From the NCBI GenBank assembly GCA_026989145.1, contig JALSJU010000118.1:1-41885 (forward strand): DNA of 41,885 bases, given 5' to 3'. The DNA is from Thiotrichaceae bacterium (GTDB lineage: Bacteria; Pseudomonadota; Gammaproteobacteria; Thiotrichales; Thiotrichaceae). The notes beneath the pieces were generated by a model, which was given only the letters and a program-made list of their open reading frames with translations, did not search any database and was not told the origin of the DNA. The position numbers and the translations under genes are program-made. This document shows, piece by piece, positions 18,503 to 26,857 of the stretch. The stretch's first letter is position 1. Each line of letters opens with the position of its first letter.

Positions 18503-19885
18503 TTACTTATGAACGCCTAGCTTCTCTCTCCAACCTGGGTAAAGTTGGTCAGCATCGCCTGGGAATGACTCAAAAGCACGAGCAAATTCATTGTGCTCTT
18601 TAGCAAATTCAATAGGGTCTGCACCTGCTTTCCAACACTCAAATGCTTGACGTAGTGACTTCGCACCCGCTGCAGGTGAGTCGATATGACCGTAAGAACC
18701 ACCACCAGATGTGTTGATTAGGTTACCGTGGCCTAGGTTCTCGAAGAATCCAGGAAGACGAAGCGCGTTCATGCCACCAGAGATGATGGGTGTAGTCGGC
18801 TTCATTCCGTACCACTCTTGGTGGAAGAAAGGGCCATCTGCACTATCTTGCTCGATCATGTAGGCGATATTTCTATCATCAGCACCACCTTCCATTTTAC
18901 CGTAACCCATTGTACCTACGTGGATACCTGAGGCTCCCATAAGACGAGAAAGTTTAGCAAGAACAAATGCCGTGTAACCACGAACTGATGAAGGTGAAGT
19001 GATCGCACCGTGACCCGCACGATGGTAATGTAAGTACTGTGATGGGTAGTTACGACGAGCAGTAGTAACCATGCCACAACCACCCACATAACCGTCAACC
19101 AAGAATGCAACGTGATGCGCGTTCTCGCCGAAAGTTTCTAAGATGTAGTCTGCACGAGCACACATTTCGTGATGATCGTCAGCGGTGATATTAGCAGAGA
19201 ATAATTTAGCTTCGCCTGTTTCGTCTTGAGCGCGTTTCATTGCATCAGCAACAAGAGGCGTTACATCTTTCATGCGTGCGTAAATTTGGTTTCCTTGTGG
19301 CTCATCGTTCTTGATGAAGTCACCACCCAGCCAGAACTGGTAAGCAGCTTCTGCAAATGGCTTAGGACGAAGACCTAGTTTAGGCTTAATGATAGTACCC
19401 GCGATGTAACCACCGTTTTCACGTGGACGGCCAAGAACATTCCAAAGGTCTGTAATATCAACAGAAGGGCCATCGAAGATATCAAGCATTGCTTTTGGTA
19501 CATGAAAATCAACCATTTGTGCGCACTGTACATCACCCATGCCTTGGTTATTACCAATTGCAAGTGTAAGGAACGATACAACCATCGCGCGACCGTCAAT
19601 AAGGTTGCGGTCAAATAAGCCGTTAGGGTAAGCGATCTTCATGATGCCTTTAGCTTCATCAATCTCGTAAACCATTGCATCTAGGTCTTTAGTGAAATCA
19701 TCAGTGGTTGAAACTTCAACGTTGGTGCCTGTTGATGACTCAGCTGCAAAGTGAGCAGCAGTTTCTAAATAACCACCAAAACCTGGCATTGGTGTCATAG
19801 TGTAAGCAACAAGAATGTGCCCACCTTCTTTTATAAGCGTATCTTCGTCAAGACTTAAGTCTGCATAACGACCGGACTGATCCAT
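18503..19885 (-). CDS. cbbM: RuBisCO form II (large subunit only)
   Basis: This is form II ribulose-1,5-bisphosphate carboxylase/oxygenase, which works without small subunits and suits high CO2 and low O2. Its 460 residues match CbbM. Catalytic Lys168 is in GTIIKPKLG, carbamylated Lys192 in [14 protein letters not shown], and loop-6 Lys330 in [11 protein letters not shown]. An AAGGAG Shine-Dalgarno lies 7 bp upstream. It is divergent from cbbR2. The predicted promoter is about 215 bp upstream of the start, giving a long leader that contains an inverted-repeat element. It is transcribed alone, ending at the 18441-18479 terminator. Confidence 0.98.
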   Translation of the reverse strand: MDQSGRYADLSLDEDTLIKEGGHILVAYTMTPMPGFGGYLETAAHFAAESSTGTNVEVSTTDDFTKDLDAMVYEIDEAKGIMKIAYPNGLFDRNLIDGRAMVVSFLTLAIGNNQGMGDVQCAQMVDFHVPKAMLDIFDGPSVDITDLWNVLGRPRENGGYIAGTIIKPKLGLRPKPFAEAAYQFWLGGDFIKNDEPQGNQIYARMKDVTPLVADAMKRAQDETGEAKLFSANITADDHHEMCARADYILETFGENAHHVAFLVDGYVGGCGMVTTARRNYPSQYLHYHRAGHGAITSPSSVRGYTAFVLAKLSRLMGASGIHVGTMGYGKMEGGADDRNIAYMIEQDSADGPFFHQEWYGMKPTTPIISGGMNALRLPGFFENLGHGNLINTSGGGSYGHIDSPAAGAKSLRQAFECWKAGADPIEFAKEHNEFARAFESFPGDADQLYPGWREKLGVHK

Positions 19886-19922
19886 TTGGAACTCCTTCTT
19901 TAATATTAAAATTAGTTATAAG

Positions 19923-20073
19923 TTGAGACCTTTGCACGAGTCGGATGACGAGTAAAAATGGTTAAAATTCCACTGCTTTTTGTTGAAAAACTCGCTATTA
20001 GTTTCGTTTTCCACCTCAATCAGTAAAATTTCACCCGATTTTCTATCGTCACCGACTCGTGCAAAGGTCTCAA
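19923..20073. mobile_element. MITE-like element in the cbbM leader (copy 1)
   Basis: A perfect 20-bp terminal inverted repeat, GAGACCTTTGCACGAGTCGG, occurs at 19925-19944 and in inverted form at 20052-20071. Similarity continues inward (ATGACGA / TCGTCA). The element is about 150 bp with no coding capacity. It resembles non-autonomous derivatives of IS5-type elements, but no transposase is in the window to confirm this. It lies between the putative cbbM promoter and the cbbM ribosome-binding site, so it should be transcribed as a large hairpin. I could not define a target-site duplication. Confidence 0.75.
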
Positions 20074-20104
20074 ATTCTGAACATCTATCAGATTTTCAGT
20101 GCGG

Positions 20105-20143
20105 GAAGTATACAGTTGGTTTAAAATAATTAAAACTGATTAA
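20105..20143 (-). promoter_or_regulatory. cbbM promoter and probable CbbR operator
   Basis: On the minus strand this begins with TTAATCAGTTTTAATTATTT and ends with CTGTATACTTC. Both blocks recur at 22696-22733 before cbbQ2. TATACT (20107-20112) makes a good -10, with no matching -35, as expected of an activator-dependent promoter. The upstream block contains T-N11-A arrangements typical of LysR sites. CbbR2, encoded divergently next door, is the obvious candidate regulator. Confidence 0.75.
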
Positions 20144-20200
20144 ATAAGATGAAAACATAATTTATGCTTATGCTTAAATATTTTGAAATGAGATGAAAAT

Positions 20201-21127
20201 ATGAATATAACACTACGCCAATTACAAATATTTGAATCTGTTGCTCAAACACAAAGCTATACACGCGCGGCTGAAAGTTTATTTATGACGCAACCTGCGG
20301 TCTCCATGCAAATGAGACAGCTTGAAGAGACAGTAGGTTTAGATTTGTTTGAAAGGCAAGGTAAAAAAATTGTAATCACTAGAGCAGGGGAGAAATTGCG
20401 TAAACACGCCAATATCATCACTGATCGTGTTGAAGTCATGCAAAGCTCAATTGCTAAATTAAAAAAAGTGCAGCATGAGCAGATAAAAATATCAGCAGCC
20501 ACCACCGCCAACCACTTTGTTACTCATATGATGGCAGAATTTAGTCGTCAGCACCAAGATATTAAAATCACGCTAGATATAACAAACCGTGAAACGTTAG
20601 TAAAACAATTACAAAACTATGACCCAGATTTCGTGATAATGGGAGAGCCACCTACTAAGCTTGATTTAGATTCACGATTAATTATGGAGAATCCTCTCAT
20701 TGTTATTGCGTCTCCTGAACACCCAGTTGTAAAAAAATACAAATCAAAAAATGTACCAATGGATAGGGTGCTTAAAGAATCATTTGTAGTACGTGAAGAA
20801 GGCTCGGGTACAAAAGCAGCCATCCGTAGGCACTTTAAAAAAAATGGTTTAGATTTTGTTAGTTCTTACGAAATGAGCAGTAATGAATCCATTAAGCATG
20901 CTGTGGTTGCTGGTTTAGGTCTAGGAATCGTAGCATTACATACGATCAAATTAGAACTTGAAGCCGGTAAGTTGATTATTCTAAATGTCGAGAATTTTCC
21001 GTTAGAGCGTCATTGGCACTTGGTGTCACGCAAAGGCCGACGATTGTCCCATGCCGCGATTGAGTTTCAGACCTTTATTTTAGAGAGTGCAAGTGATTAC
21101 CAAAAGGGCTACGAACATTTCCTATAA
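20201..21127 (+). CDS. cbbR: LysR-type regulator CbbR, form II associated
   Basis: This 308-residue LysR regulator has a helix-turn-helix at residues 1-62 (TRAAESLFMTQPAVSMQMRQLEETVGLDLFERQG) and a substrate-binding domain from about residue 90 (ISAATTANHFVTHMMAEF). It is divergent from cbbM and lies upstream of the cbbQ2O2 branch. Its start and that of cbbM are 315 bp apart. It is a paralogue of CbbR1. The paired arrangement suggests that each RuBisCO form has its own CbbR, with cross-regulation possible. Confidence 0.93.
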   Translation: MNITLRQLQIFESVAQTQSYTRAAESLFMTQPAVSMQMRQLEETVGLDLFERQGKKIVITRAGEKLRKHANIITDRVEVMQSSIAKLKKVQHEQIKISAATTANHFVTHMMAEFSRQHQDIKITLDITNRETLVKQLQNYDPDFVIMGEPPTKLDLDSRLIMENPLIVIASPEHPVVKKYKSKNVPMDRVLKESFVVREEGSGTKAAIRRHFKKNGLDFVSSYEMSSNESIKHAVVAGLGLGIVALHTIKLELEAGKLIILNVENFPLERHWHLVSRKGRRLSHAAIEFQTFILESASDYQKGYEHFL

Positions 21128-21206
21128 TAAAATCCCCCCAACTTCTTTGAAAAGCTGTTCTATACTCCAAGACTCCAAGCTATTTTGAAGTTAATAGGTT
21201 TTTGAA

Positions 21207-21923
21207 ATGAAACAATCTCTGATAAATCTTTGGTATCGAGACACCAAAGAAAGCCCTCTTTATGTTAATGAAACTGCTGTGCGCATTAGAGCAGGTATCC
21301 TGCTACTGATTCCCTTATTTTTAGGGTTAACTCTATACGATGTTGTTTATACATCCAAATATCTAGTTGATACAAATACACTTGTAGATACTTATGAAAC
21401 TAATATGGATGATCATATAATCTACGCTGCAGAGGTTACACATCGAGTGTACGAATATTCATTGCAAACAGGATTAATTTTTTATGTGTTATTTGAATTA
21501 CTTTCAGGAATGTTTGTATTTACATCTCGGTTTTCACCTTCGATATTCATTAGTAGTTATTTTGCAAAAAATCACCCGCCGGTTTGGAAACCACTTGCAC
21601 CTAAGCGCTTTGCTTGGACAATTGGCGCACTTGTGGCATGTACGTGTCTAATTTTCTTTAACCCTGATACCTTTGCCGGTTGGGTTAATGCGCTATTTGG
21701 GCGGGAACTACTTACGACTACTGAAAATTTTATGCCGAAAGGAACGGGGACAAGTTTAGTCTGGGTTTGTTTAAGTTTTATGTGGCTTGAAACGGTATTT
21801 GGTTTTTGTGTTGGTTGCAAGATTCATGCATTGCTAGTCAAAGTAGGAGTGATTAAAGAAGAGTGTGAAGCATGTAATAATCTCGACTGGGACCAAATAG
21901 CAAAAAATAAAAATCAGGTTTAG
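21207..21923 (+). CDS. DUF4395-like membrane protein
   Basis: This 238-residue integral membrane protein has about four hydrophobic segments (residues about 28-50, 85-115, 130-150 and 185-208). The C-terminus carries the motif GFCVGCKIHALLVKVGVIKEECEACNN, with two CxxC pairs, which recalls the GFCxGC ending of DUF4395 proteins. A metal or thiol role is possible but not shown. It follows cbbR2 by 79 bp on the same strand and precedes a DUF302-like exported protein. Its function and its link to the RuBisCO genes are unknown. The domain name is recalled, not searched. Confidence 0.7.
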   Translation: MKQSLINLWYRDTKESPLYVNETAVRIRAGILLLIPLFLGLTLYDVVYTSKYLVDTNTLVDTYETNMDDHIIYAAEVTHRVYEYSLQTGLIFYVLFELLSGMFVFTSRFSPSIFISSYFAKNHPPVWKPLAPKRFAWTIGALVACTCLIFFNPDTFAGWVNALFGRELLTTTENFMPKGTGTSLVWVCLSFMWLETVFGFCVGCKIHALLVKVGVIKEECEACNNLDWDQIAKNKNQV

Positions 21924-21944
21924 TCTCTATTTATTTTTTGATAG

Positions 21945-22059
21945 GGGATTTTACACGAGTCAATGATGAAAGAAGTTTGTGCGAAGTTTCGCTTTGAGGC
22001 GAGAAAATAATGAAATTTTAGTCATATTTCCTCGTCACTCTAGTCGTACAAAGGCCCTT
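21945..22059. mobile_element. decayed MITE-like element (copy 2)
   Basis: The right end TCGTCACTCTAGTCGTACAAAGG matches the right end of the element at 19923-20073 at most positions. The left end keeps the core ACACGAGTC followed by ATGATGA. The inner segment GAAATTTTAGTCATATTTCC also aligns with copy 1. At about 115 bp with degraded inverted repeats, it looks like an older copy of the same element. It lies between the DUF4395-like and DUF302-like genes. Confidence 0.6.
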
Positions 22060-22109
22060 AAATAGAGTAAACTGATTATTTATCAGATTATGCATAGCAA
22101 GAAGTTTAA

Positions 22110-22613
22110 ATGAAATTATTCAAACCTTGGTGTAACCCCTTTTTCTTCGTCGGTTCAGTAGTGCTATTGTTGTCTACAGTGGTCGTAGCTGATTCGGTTT
22201 CTTCTGGCTTAGAGAGTGTAGAGAAAAATAAACAGATTCGGCTTTTTAGCACGGAATCAAGTTACGCTGATGTGAAAGATGATCTGTTAGCTGCAATCGA
22301 AGAAAGGGGCTTAGTTATTAGTTATATCGCTCACGCGAAAGCGATGTTTGATAGAACGAAAGAGGTTACTGGTGAAAAAGAACCCATTTACGATAACGCT
22401 GAAATTCTATTGTTTTGTAAATCTGACCTTTCTTATAATTTGGTAAAAAAGAACCCGCACAATCTTATCTTTTGCCCTTATGCCATCTCATTATATGTTT
22501 TACACACTGAGCCTAAGCGTGTGTATTTAAGTTATAAAGAGCAAGATAATTCTCAAGAAGTGACTAAGCCAATTAATGAATTGTTGAAGGGTATTATCTT
22601 AGATGCGCTATAA
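22110..22613 (+). CDS. DUF302-like exported protein
   Basis: This 167-residue protein has an N-terminal signal peptide (FFFVGSVVLLLSTVVVADS, cleavage around residue 27). The mature part resembles DUF302: a strand followed by SYADVKDDLLAAIEERGLVISYIAHAKAMFDRTKEV, then NAEILLFCKSDLSYNLVKKNPHNLIFCPYAISLYVLHTEP with the family's LPY-like core, then VYLSYKEQ. DUF302 proteins are often found near sulfur-oxidation and respiratory genes, but their function is not settled. It is probably periplasmic. It lies between copy 2 of the repeat and the cbbQ2 promoter. Confidence 0.75.
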   Translation: MKLFKPWCNPFFFVGSVVLLLSTVVVADSVSSGLESVEKNKQIRLFSTESSYADVKDDLLAAIEERGLVISYIAHAKAMFDRTKEVTGEKEPIYDNAEILLFCKSDLSYNLVKKNPHNLIFCPYAISLYVLHTEPKRVYLSYKEQDNSQEVTKPINELLKGIILDAL

Positions 22614-22695
22614 CTAGGTCAATCAGGTCGTCCTTAAAGCGATTTAAGTTGCCACTCTATTTTAAATATAATCATTTCTTATCTTTTCATCGCTT

Positions 22696-22733
22696 TTAAT
22701 CAGTTTTAATTATTTAAAACAGCTGTATACTTC
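22696..22733 (+). promoter_or_regulatory. cbbQ2 promoter and probable CbbR operator
   Basis: TTAATCAGTTTTAATTATTT at 22696-22715 is identical to the first 20 bases of the cbbM operator, and CTGTATACTTC at 22723-22733 is identical to its end. The -10 is TATACT (22726-22731) and transcription should start near 22738, about 26 bp before the cbbQ2 ATG. This placement rules out the longer TTG-initiated reading of cbbQ2 at 22734. Confidence 0.75.
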
Positions 22734-22763
22734 TTGCATCAAATTTCATTAGGAAGATACACA

Positions 22764-23579
22764 ATGTCACAATCAGAACTAGATATCGAACAATATAAAA
22801 TCACTGATGAGCCTTATTACGAAGCCCAAGGCGATGAGGTTAAGTGGTATCAAGCAGCGTATGATGCACGTTTGCCGGTGATGGTAAAAGGACCAACTGG
22901 TTGTGGTAAGTCGCGCTTTATCGAACACATGGCGTATAAATTAGGCAAGCCGTTAATCACCGTAGCGTGTAATGAAGATATGACTGCCTCAGATTTAGTC
23001 GGGCGTTATTTGCTAGATGCAAACGGCACTCGCTGGTTAGATGGCCCATTAACGGTAGCGGCACGTATTGGCGCTATTTGTTATTTGGATGAAATTGTTG
23101 AAGCACGTCAAGATACTACGGTTGTGATCCATCCATTAACGGATCACCGTCGAGAGCTTCCTTTGGATAAGAAAGGTGAGATGATCAAAGCACATCCAGA
23201 TTTTCAATTAGTCATTTCCTATAATCCTGGCTACCAAAGCCTAATGAAAGAGCTAAAACAATCCACCAAACAAAGATTTGTTGCGATGGACTTTGATTAT
23301 GCACCCGCTAAGGTAGAAGAGGGCATTATTGCTAAAGAAGCTGGTGTGGATGCCGATATTGCTAAAAAGTTGGTAAAAATTGGTGGTGTAGCGCGTAATC
23401 TCAAAGGTCATGGCTTAGATGAAGGTATTTCAACCCGTTTATTAGTTTATGCGGCAAGCTTGATGAATCACGGAATCAATCCACAGGATGCTTGTAAGAT
23501 GGCGCTGGTTCGTCCTATTACGGATGATGCCGATATAAGACAGACTCTTGATCACGCCATAGATTCAGTATTTGCGTAA
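22764..23579 (+). CDS. cbbQ: RuBisCO activase AAA+ subunit CbbQ2 (form II associated)
   Basis: This is a MoxR-type AAA+ ATPase paralogous to CbbQ1. With the ATG at 22764 (AGGAAG Shine-Dalgarno 7 bp upstream) it has 271 residues, the same as CbbQ1. Walker A GPTGCGKS is at 43-50, Walker B ICYLDEI at about 105-111, and the SYNPGYQSLMKELKQSTKQRF segment follows. It has its own promoter, nearly identical to that of cbbM, and is followed after 5 bp by cbbO2. In other autotrophs cbbM, cbbQ and cbbO often form one operon; here they are split but apparently co-regulated. Confidence 0.94.
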   Translation: MSQSELDIEQYKITDEPYYEAQGDEVKWYQAAYDARLPVMVKGPTGCGKSRFIEHMAYKLGKPLITVACNEDMTASDLVGRYLLDANGTRWLDGPLTVAARIGAICYLDEIVEARQDTTVVIHPLTDHRRELPLDKKGEMIKAHPDFQLVISYNPGYQSLMKELKQSTKQRFVAMDFDYAPAKVEEGIIAKEAGVDADIAKKLVKIGGVARNLKGHGLDEGISTRLLVYAASLMNHGINPQDACKMALVRPITDDADIRQTLDHAIDSVFA

Positions 23580-23584
23580 TTTCA

Positions 23585-25897
23585 ATGACAACAACCGAAG
23601 AAACAAAAAAACTCCCACCCGAGCTGCAAAATTTTCGCAACCAACTCAAGTGTAGTTTTGAGCAGATTGATGATGTGTTTGAAGAGTGCATTATTGATGC
23701 GCAAACGCGACTGACGAATCAAGGCGTTCAAGACTACTTAAAAGGTGCTTCGCTAATTTGTATGATCGGGCGAGGTGTAGAGCCGGTATTGCAGTTTATG
23801 GAAATTATTCCTGAGCTTGCCGGTCGTTTAGGCGAAGAGGTTATTACTTTAGTTTCTGATGGGGTGTGGGAAGTATCACGTACCCCAAATGGTGTTGCTA
23901 TCCCACCGTTTATGGCAACCTTGCAAGAGGCCGGCCGTCGTTTAGGGTCCTTAGAACAATTTGAAAATTATTTGAGTATTTTATTCAGCATGATGGAGCG
24001 CACCACAGGCTCTATTCATGGTCATCACACCACGATGCCTAGCCCTGGCTTGCCTGACTTATTGAATCAAATGCCTTATTTATTAAGCCAAATCTCTCTT
24101 GAAGGGTTAAAAAATTGGGTTGATTATGGCGTGCATAATTACGGTAACCACCCAGAGCGCCAAATAGATTATTTTACGCTACAATCTGCCGATGCGCGCG
24201 CGATGATGCAAAAAGAACGTCATGGCACGTTATTTGCCGATAACGAACGAAACTTGGGTATGTATCTGCAAGGGCTTTGGGAAGATAAAGAATATCTTGT
24301 ACCCTATTCAACAGGCTTTGATGAATTACGACAGCCAATCCCATATTACGATAAACTCGGTATGCGGATTCCTGATGTATACGATGATTTTATCAAAAAC
24401 ACCGATGGTGATGAAATAACCGTATCAGGTATCAACCGGTATCGTGCTGTACTTGCGCACATGGTCGCGCATCGTCGCTGGAGTTCACAAATTGTGGCGG
24501 ATAATTTCAGCCCGTTTCAACGCATCTCGATTGATTTATTAGAAGACTCGCGTGTTGAATATTTAGCAATGAAGAAATACCCTGGGTTAAGAAGACTATG
24601 GTTATCACTGCATCCCATACCAGTTGAGGGCGAGTGTAACGAAAAGGGTGTGTCGTGTATTCGTCATCGATTGGCGATGCTTTCTTACGCATTGTTAAAC
24701 CCTGATCATGGTTATCAAGATAAAGATATTTTGATCACCGTTGAGCAGTTCCATAAATTTATGGAAGAGGCCGAAGCCACAGATACAGAAACCACGACCA
24801 AAGATATGGTTAATTTGGGGCTCGGTTATATCACGCGAACGCGTCGCCAAGAGGATCAAGCCGCAAAAGTCTTTTTTGATAATACCTTAGTTGATTATCG
24901 TGATGATAATCGTGCCATGTGGGTGTTTATTGAAGAAGGTGATGATGAAGAGCAGTTTGAAAACGAACCTAATAAGTCTGAAGATGAAGAAGAAATTCCC
25001 GCACTGCCACCACGCCATTACCCTGAGTGGGATTACAACACTAAAAGCTATCGCCCTGATTGGGTGAGCTTGTACGAGAGTTTACACCCCTCTGGAAACC
25101 CCGCTGATATTGATAGGTTGCTCGAAAAACACGCGGGTTTAGCAAAGCGCCTAAAGCAGATTCTTGATATGTTAAAGCCACAAAATTATGTACGTGTGCG
25201 TTATCAAGAAGAAGGCAGTGAGCTTGATTTAGATGTGGCAATTCGCTCCTTAATCGATTTTAAAGGGGGCGCACAGCCCGATACGCGCATTAACATGAGC
25301 CACAAGCACGATGGCCGTGATATTGCCGTGACCTTGTTGCTAGATTTATCAGCCTCGATAGATGACGTGCCGCATGGAAGCTCCCAATCATTATTAGAAC
25401 TTAGTCAAGAAGCAGTTTCATTATTGGGCTGGGCAATCGATAATCTGGATGATAAATTCTCTATAGGTGGCTTTTTCTCAAATACACGTCATGATGTAAG
25501 ATACCTTCACATGAAAGGCTTTAATGAACGCTGGGATGATGAAGTTAAAGCACGCGTGGCAAAAATGGAAGCTGGCTTCTCTACCCGTATGGGCGCGGCA
25601 ATGCGTCACGCTGGGCACTACCTTGGTGCACAAAAAGCGGATAAAAAGCTACTGTTAATCCTAACTGATGGAGAACCGGCTGATATTGATGTCGATGATG
25701 ATAAGCTACTTATCAAAGATGCGCACAAAGCAGTCGGTGAGCTAGATATTGAAGGTATTTACACCCATTGCATTAGTTTAGATCCTAATGCAGATGAATA
25801 CGTTGGTGATATCTTTGGGTCTCACTTTACCGTGATAGATAATGTCAATCGCTTGCCTGAAAAGTTACCACAGTTGTTTATGGCACTAACAAAATAG
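23585..25897 (+). CDS. cbbO: RuBisCO activation protein CbbO2 (form II associated)
   Basis: This 770-residue paralogue of CbbO1 has an N-terminal CbbO region and a C-terminal VWA domain with MIDAS motif DLSAS at about residue 588 and TDGEPADIDVDDD further on. An acidic linker rich in Glu/Asp (about residues 440-475, EEGDDEEQFENEPNKSEDEEE) precedes the conserved YPEWDYNTKSYRPDWV. The start is 5 bp after the cbbQ2 stop, so the pair should be translationally linked. It probably adapts CbbQ2 to form II RuBisCO through a carboxylase Asp/Glu contacted by the MIDAS, by analogy with studied CbbQO systems. Confidence 0.93.
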   Translation: MTTTEETKKLPPELQNFRNQLKCSFEQIDDVFEECIIDAQTRLTNQGVQDYLKGASLICMIGRGVEPVLQFMEIIPELAGRLGEEVITLVSDGVWEVSRTPNGVAIPPFMATLQEAGRRLGSLEQFENYLSILFSMMERTTGSIHGHHTTMPSPGLPDLLNQMPYLLSQISLEGLKNWVDYGVHNYGNHPERQIDYFTLQSADARAMMQKERHGTLFADNERNLGMYLQGLWEDKEYLVPYSTGFDELRQPIPYYDKLGMRIPDVYDDFIKNTDGDEITVSGINRYRAVLAHMVAHRRWSSQIVADNFSPFQRISIDLLEDSRVEYLAMKKYPGLRRLWLSLHPIPVEGECNEKGVSCIRHRLAMLSYALLNPDHGYQDKDILITVEQFHKFMEEAEATDTETTTKDMVNLGLGYITRTRRQEDQAAKVFFDNTLVDYRDDNRAMWVFIEEGDDEEQFENEPNKSEDEEEIPALPPRHYPEWDYNTKSYRPDWVSLYESLHPSGNPADIDRLLEKHAGLAKRLKQILDMLKPQNYVRVRYQEEGSELDLDVAIRSLIDFKGGAQPDTRINMSHKHDGRDIAVTLLLDLSASIDDVPHGSSQSLLELSQEAVSLLGWAIDNLDDKFSIGGFFSNTRHDVRYLHMKGFNERWDDEVKARVAKMEAGFSTRMGAAMRHAGHYLGAQKADKKLLLILTDGEPADIDVDDDKLLIKDAHKAVGELDIEGIYTHCISLDPNADEYVGDIFGSHFTVIDNVNRLPEKLPQLFMALTK

Positions 25898-25911
25898 GGT
25901 AGATTAAATCT

Positions 25912-26382
25912 ATGAGTGAAAATAACCCTAAAAACACCGTAAAAGTTACTATTCCTTTTTCTTTTAAAGGCGTAGATCACGAGCCGTCCTGTGTTATTGA
26001 TCTTGATGCGTTTATTATGGGGGATCAAGATATTGAAGCTATTTTTCATGTCGTTGCGAGTCAAAATAGCATTGGTAACTATTCTTACGAATATGAAGTC
26101 TTGGAATCATCAAAAAAAATATTTAGTGAGCCAACTGGTATAGCGCATGAGTTTATCAACAATGATGGCTTTGACTTAGAAGGATTTAAACAAAAACATA
26201 GCGAAGAAGGCGTGTTTGAGAAATTACAAGCCATAGCGAGTCAAATTTTAGCTATAGATAACCTTGCAGATGAGCAGCATAGTTTGGTTAAGCAAGCATT
26301 GCAACAAGCCTATAAAATAGGTGTAGAAAATGCTAAAGAGAAAAAAGAAGAGCCTTTAATGCCTGATTTTGGTGGCTTTTAA
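25912..26382 (+). CDS. unknown soluble protein following cbbO2
   Basis: This 156-residue protein is 14 bp downstream of cbbO2 and so probably in the cbbQ2O2 operon. No signal peptide or membrane helix is seen. The first 60 residues are rich in beta strand (VKVTIPFSFKGVDHEPSCVIDLDAFI), then an acidic helical region (EEGVFEKLQAIASQILAIDNLADEQHSLVKQALQQAYKIGVENAKEKKEE), ending PDFGGF. I do not recognise the family. A part in form II RuBisCO maintenance is inferred from position only. Confidence 0.75.
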   Translation: MSENNPKNTVKVTIPFSFKGVDHEPSCVIDLDAFIMGDQDIEAIFHVVASQNSIGNYSYEYEVLESSKKIFSEPTGIAHEFINNDGFDLEGFKQKHSEEGVFEKLQAIASQILAIDNLADEQHSLVKQALQQAYKIGVENAKEKKEEPLMPDFGGF

Positions 26383-26403
26383 TTGAAGCTGCTCTAATTA
26401 TTA

Positions 26404-26829
26404 TCATTTATTTTTTAAGGCTTGCTTGAAGTCTATTACTTTCTCGCAAGATAATTTATCTAAACCTTGATCTTGCTTTCTATCATACAACTGTTGCGCA
26501 AATAAATGAAACTCGCCTTGCATGCGTTGCATGGTCTCAAGGGCTTGTTGGTCATAATACGCAAATTCATAAGGTACAGGGTCACTTAAACTTTCCCGTT
26601 GTTGCGGTTTAAAGTATCGCCAAGAAAACTCGATATGTGAACGACGGTGTGCATACACAAAAGCGACTTCTGTTTCATCAATAATTGCTTGGTATTGAAC
26701 GCTTCTGACAGGGATAAACAAGCAGGAGTGCTTACATTGATGAAATAAGGTGCGCATTAGGTTGTAGCTAGCTGCGGGTAGCTGTCGTTTTTCCGTGCCT
26801 AAAATTGGGTCTATTTGGAAATATTCCAT
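26404..26829 (-). CDS. conserved-looking unknown protein
   Basis: Starting at the ATG at 26829 (MEYFQIDPILGTEKRQL, with AAAGGATC upstream) gives 141 residues. An upstream frame start at 26886 would overlap the preceding gene and is rejected. The protein is soluble and rich in aromatic and charged residues (HIEFSWRYFKPQQRESLSDPVPYEFAYYD), with no motif I can name. It is the last gene of a minus-strand cluster with a nucleoside-recognition protein and a thioredoxin/HEAT protein, and it converges on the cbbQ2O2 operon. Confidence 0.7.
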   Translation of the reverse strand: MEYFQIDPILGTEKRQLPAASYNLMRTLFHQCKHSCLFIPVRSVQYQAIIDETEVAFVYAHRRSHIEFSWRYFKPQQRESLSDPVPYEFAYYDQQALETMQRMQGEFHLFAQQLYDRKQDQGLDKLSCEKVIDFKQALKNK

Positions 26830-26857
26830 GTGTGATCCTTTGTTCGTAGCGCAGTTT

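Noticed and set aside
19923-20073. inverted repeat as a simple rho-independent terminator of cbbR2 or cbbM
   Set aside because: It is upstream of both genes' coding starts, has a loop of over 90 nt and no T-run, and a related copy exists at 21945.
22734-22763. longer cbbQ2 start at a TTG (22734)
   Set aside because: It would begin before the predicted transcription start; the ATG at 22764 has a good ribosome-binding site and matches CbbQ1 in length.
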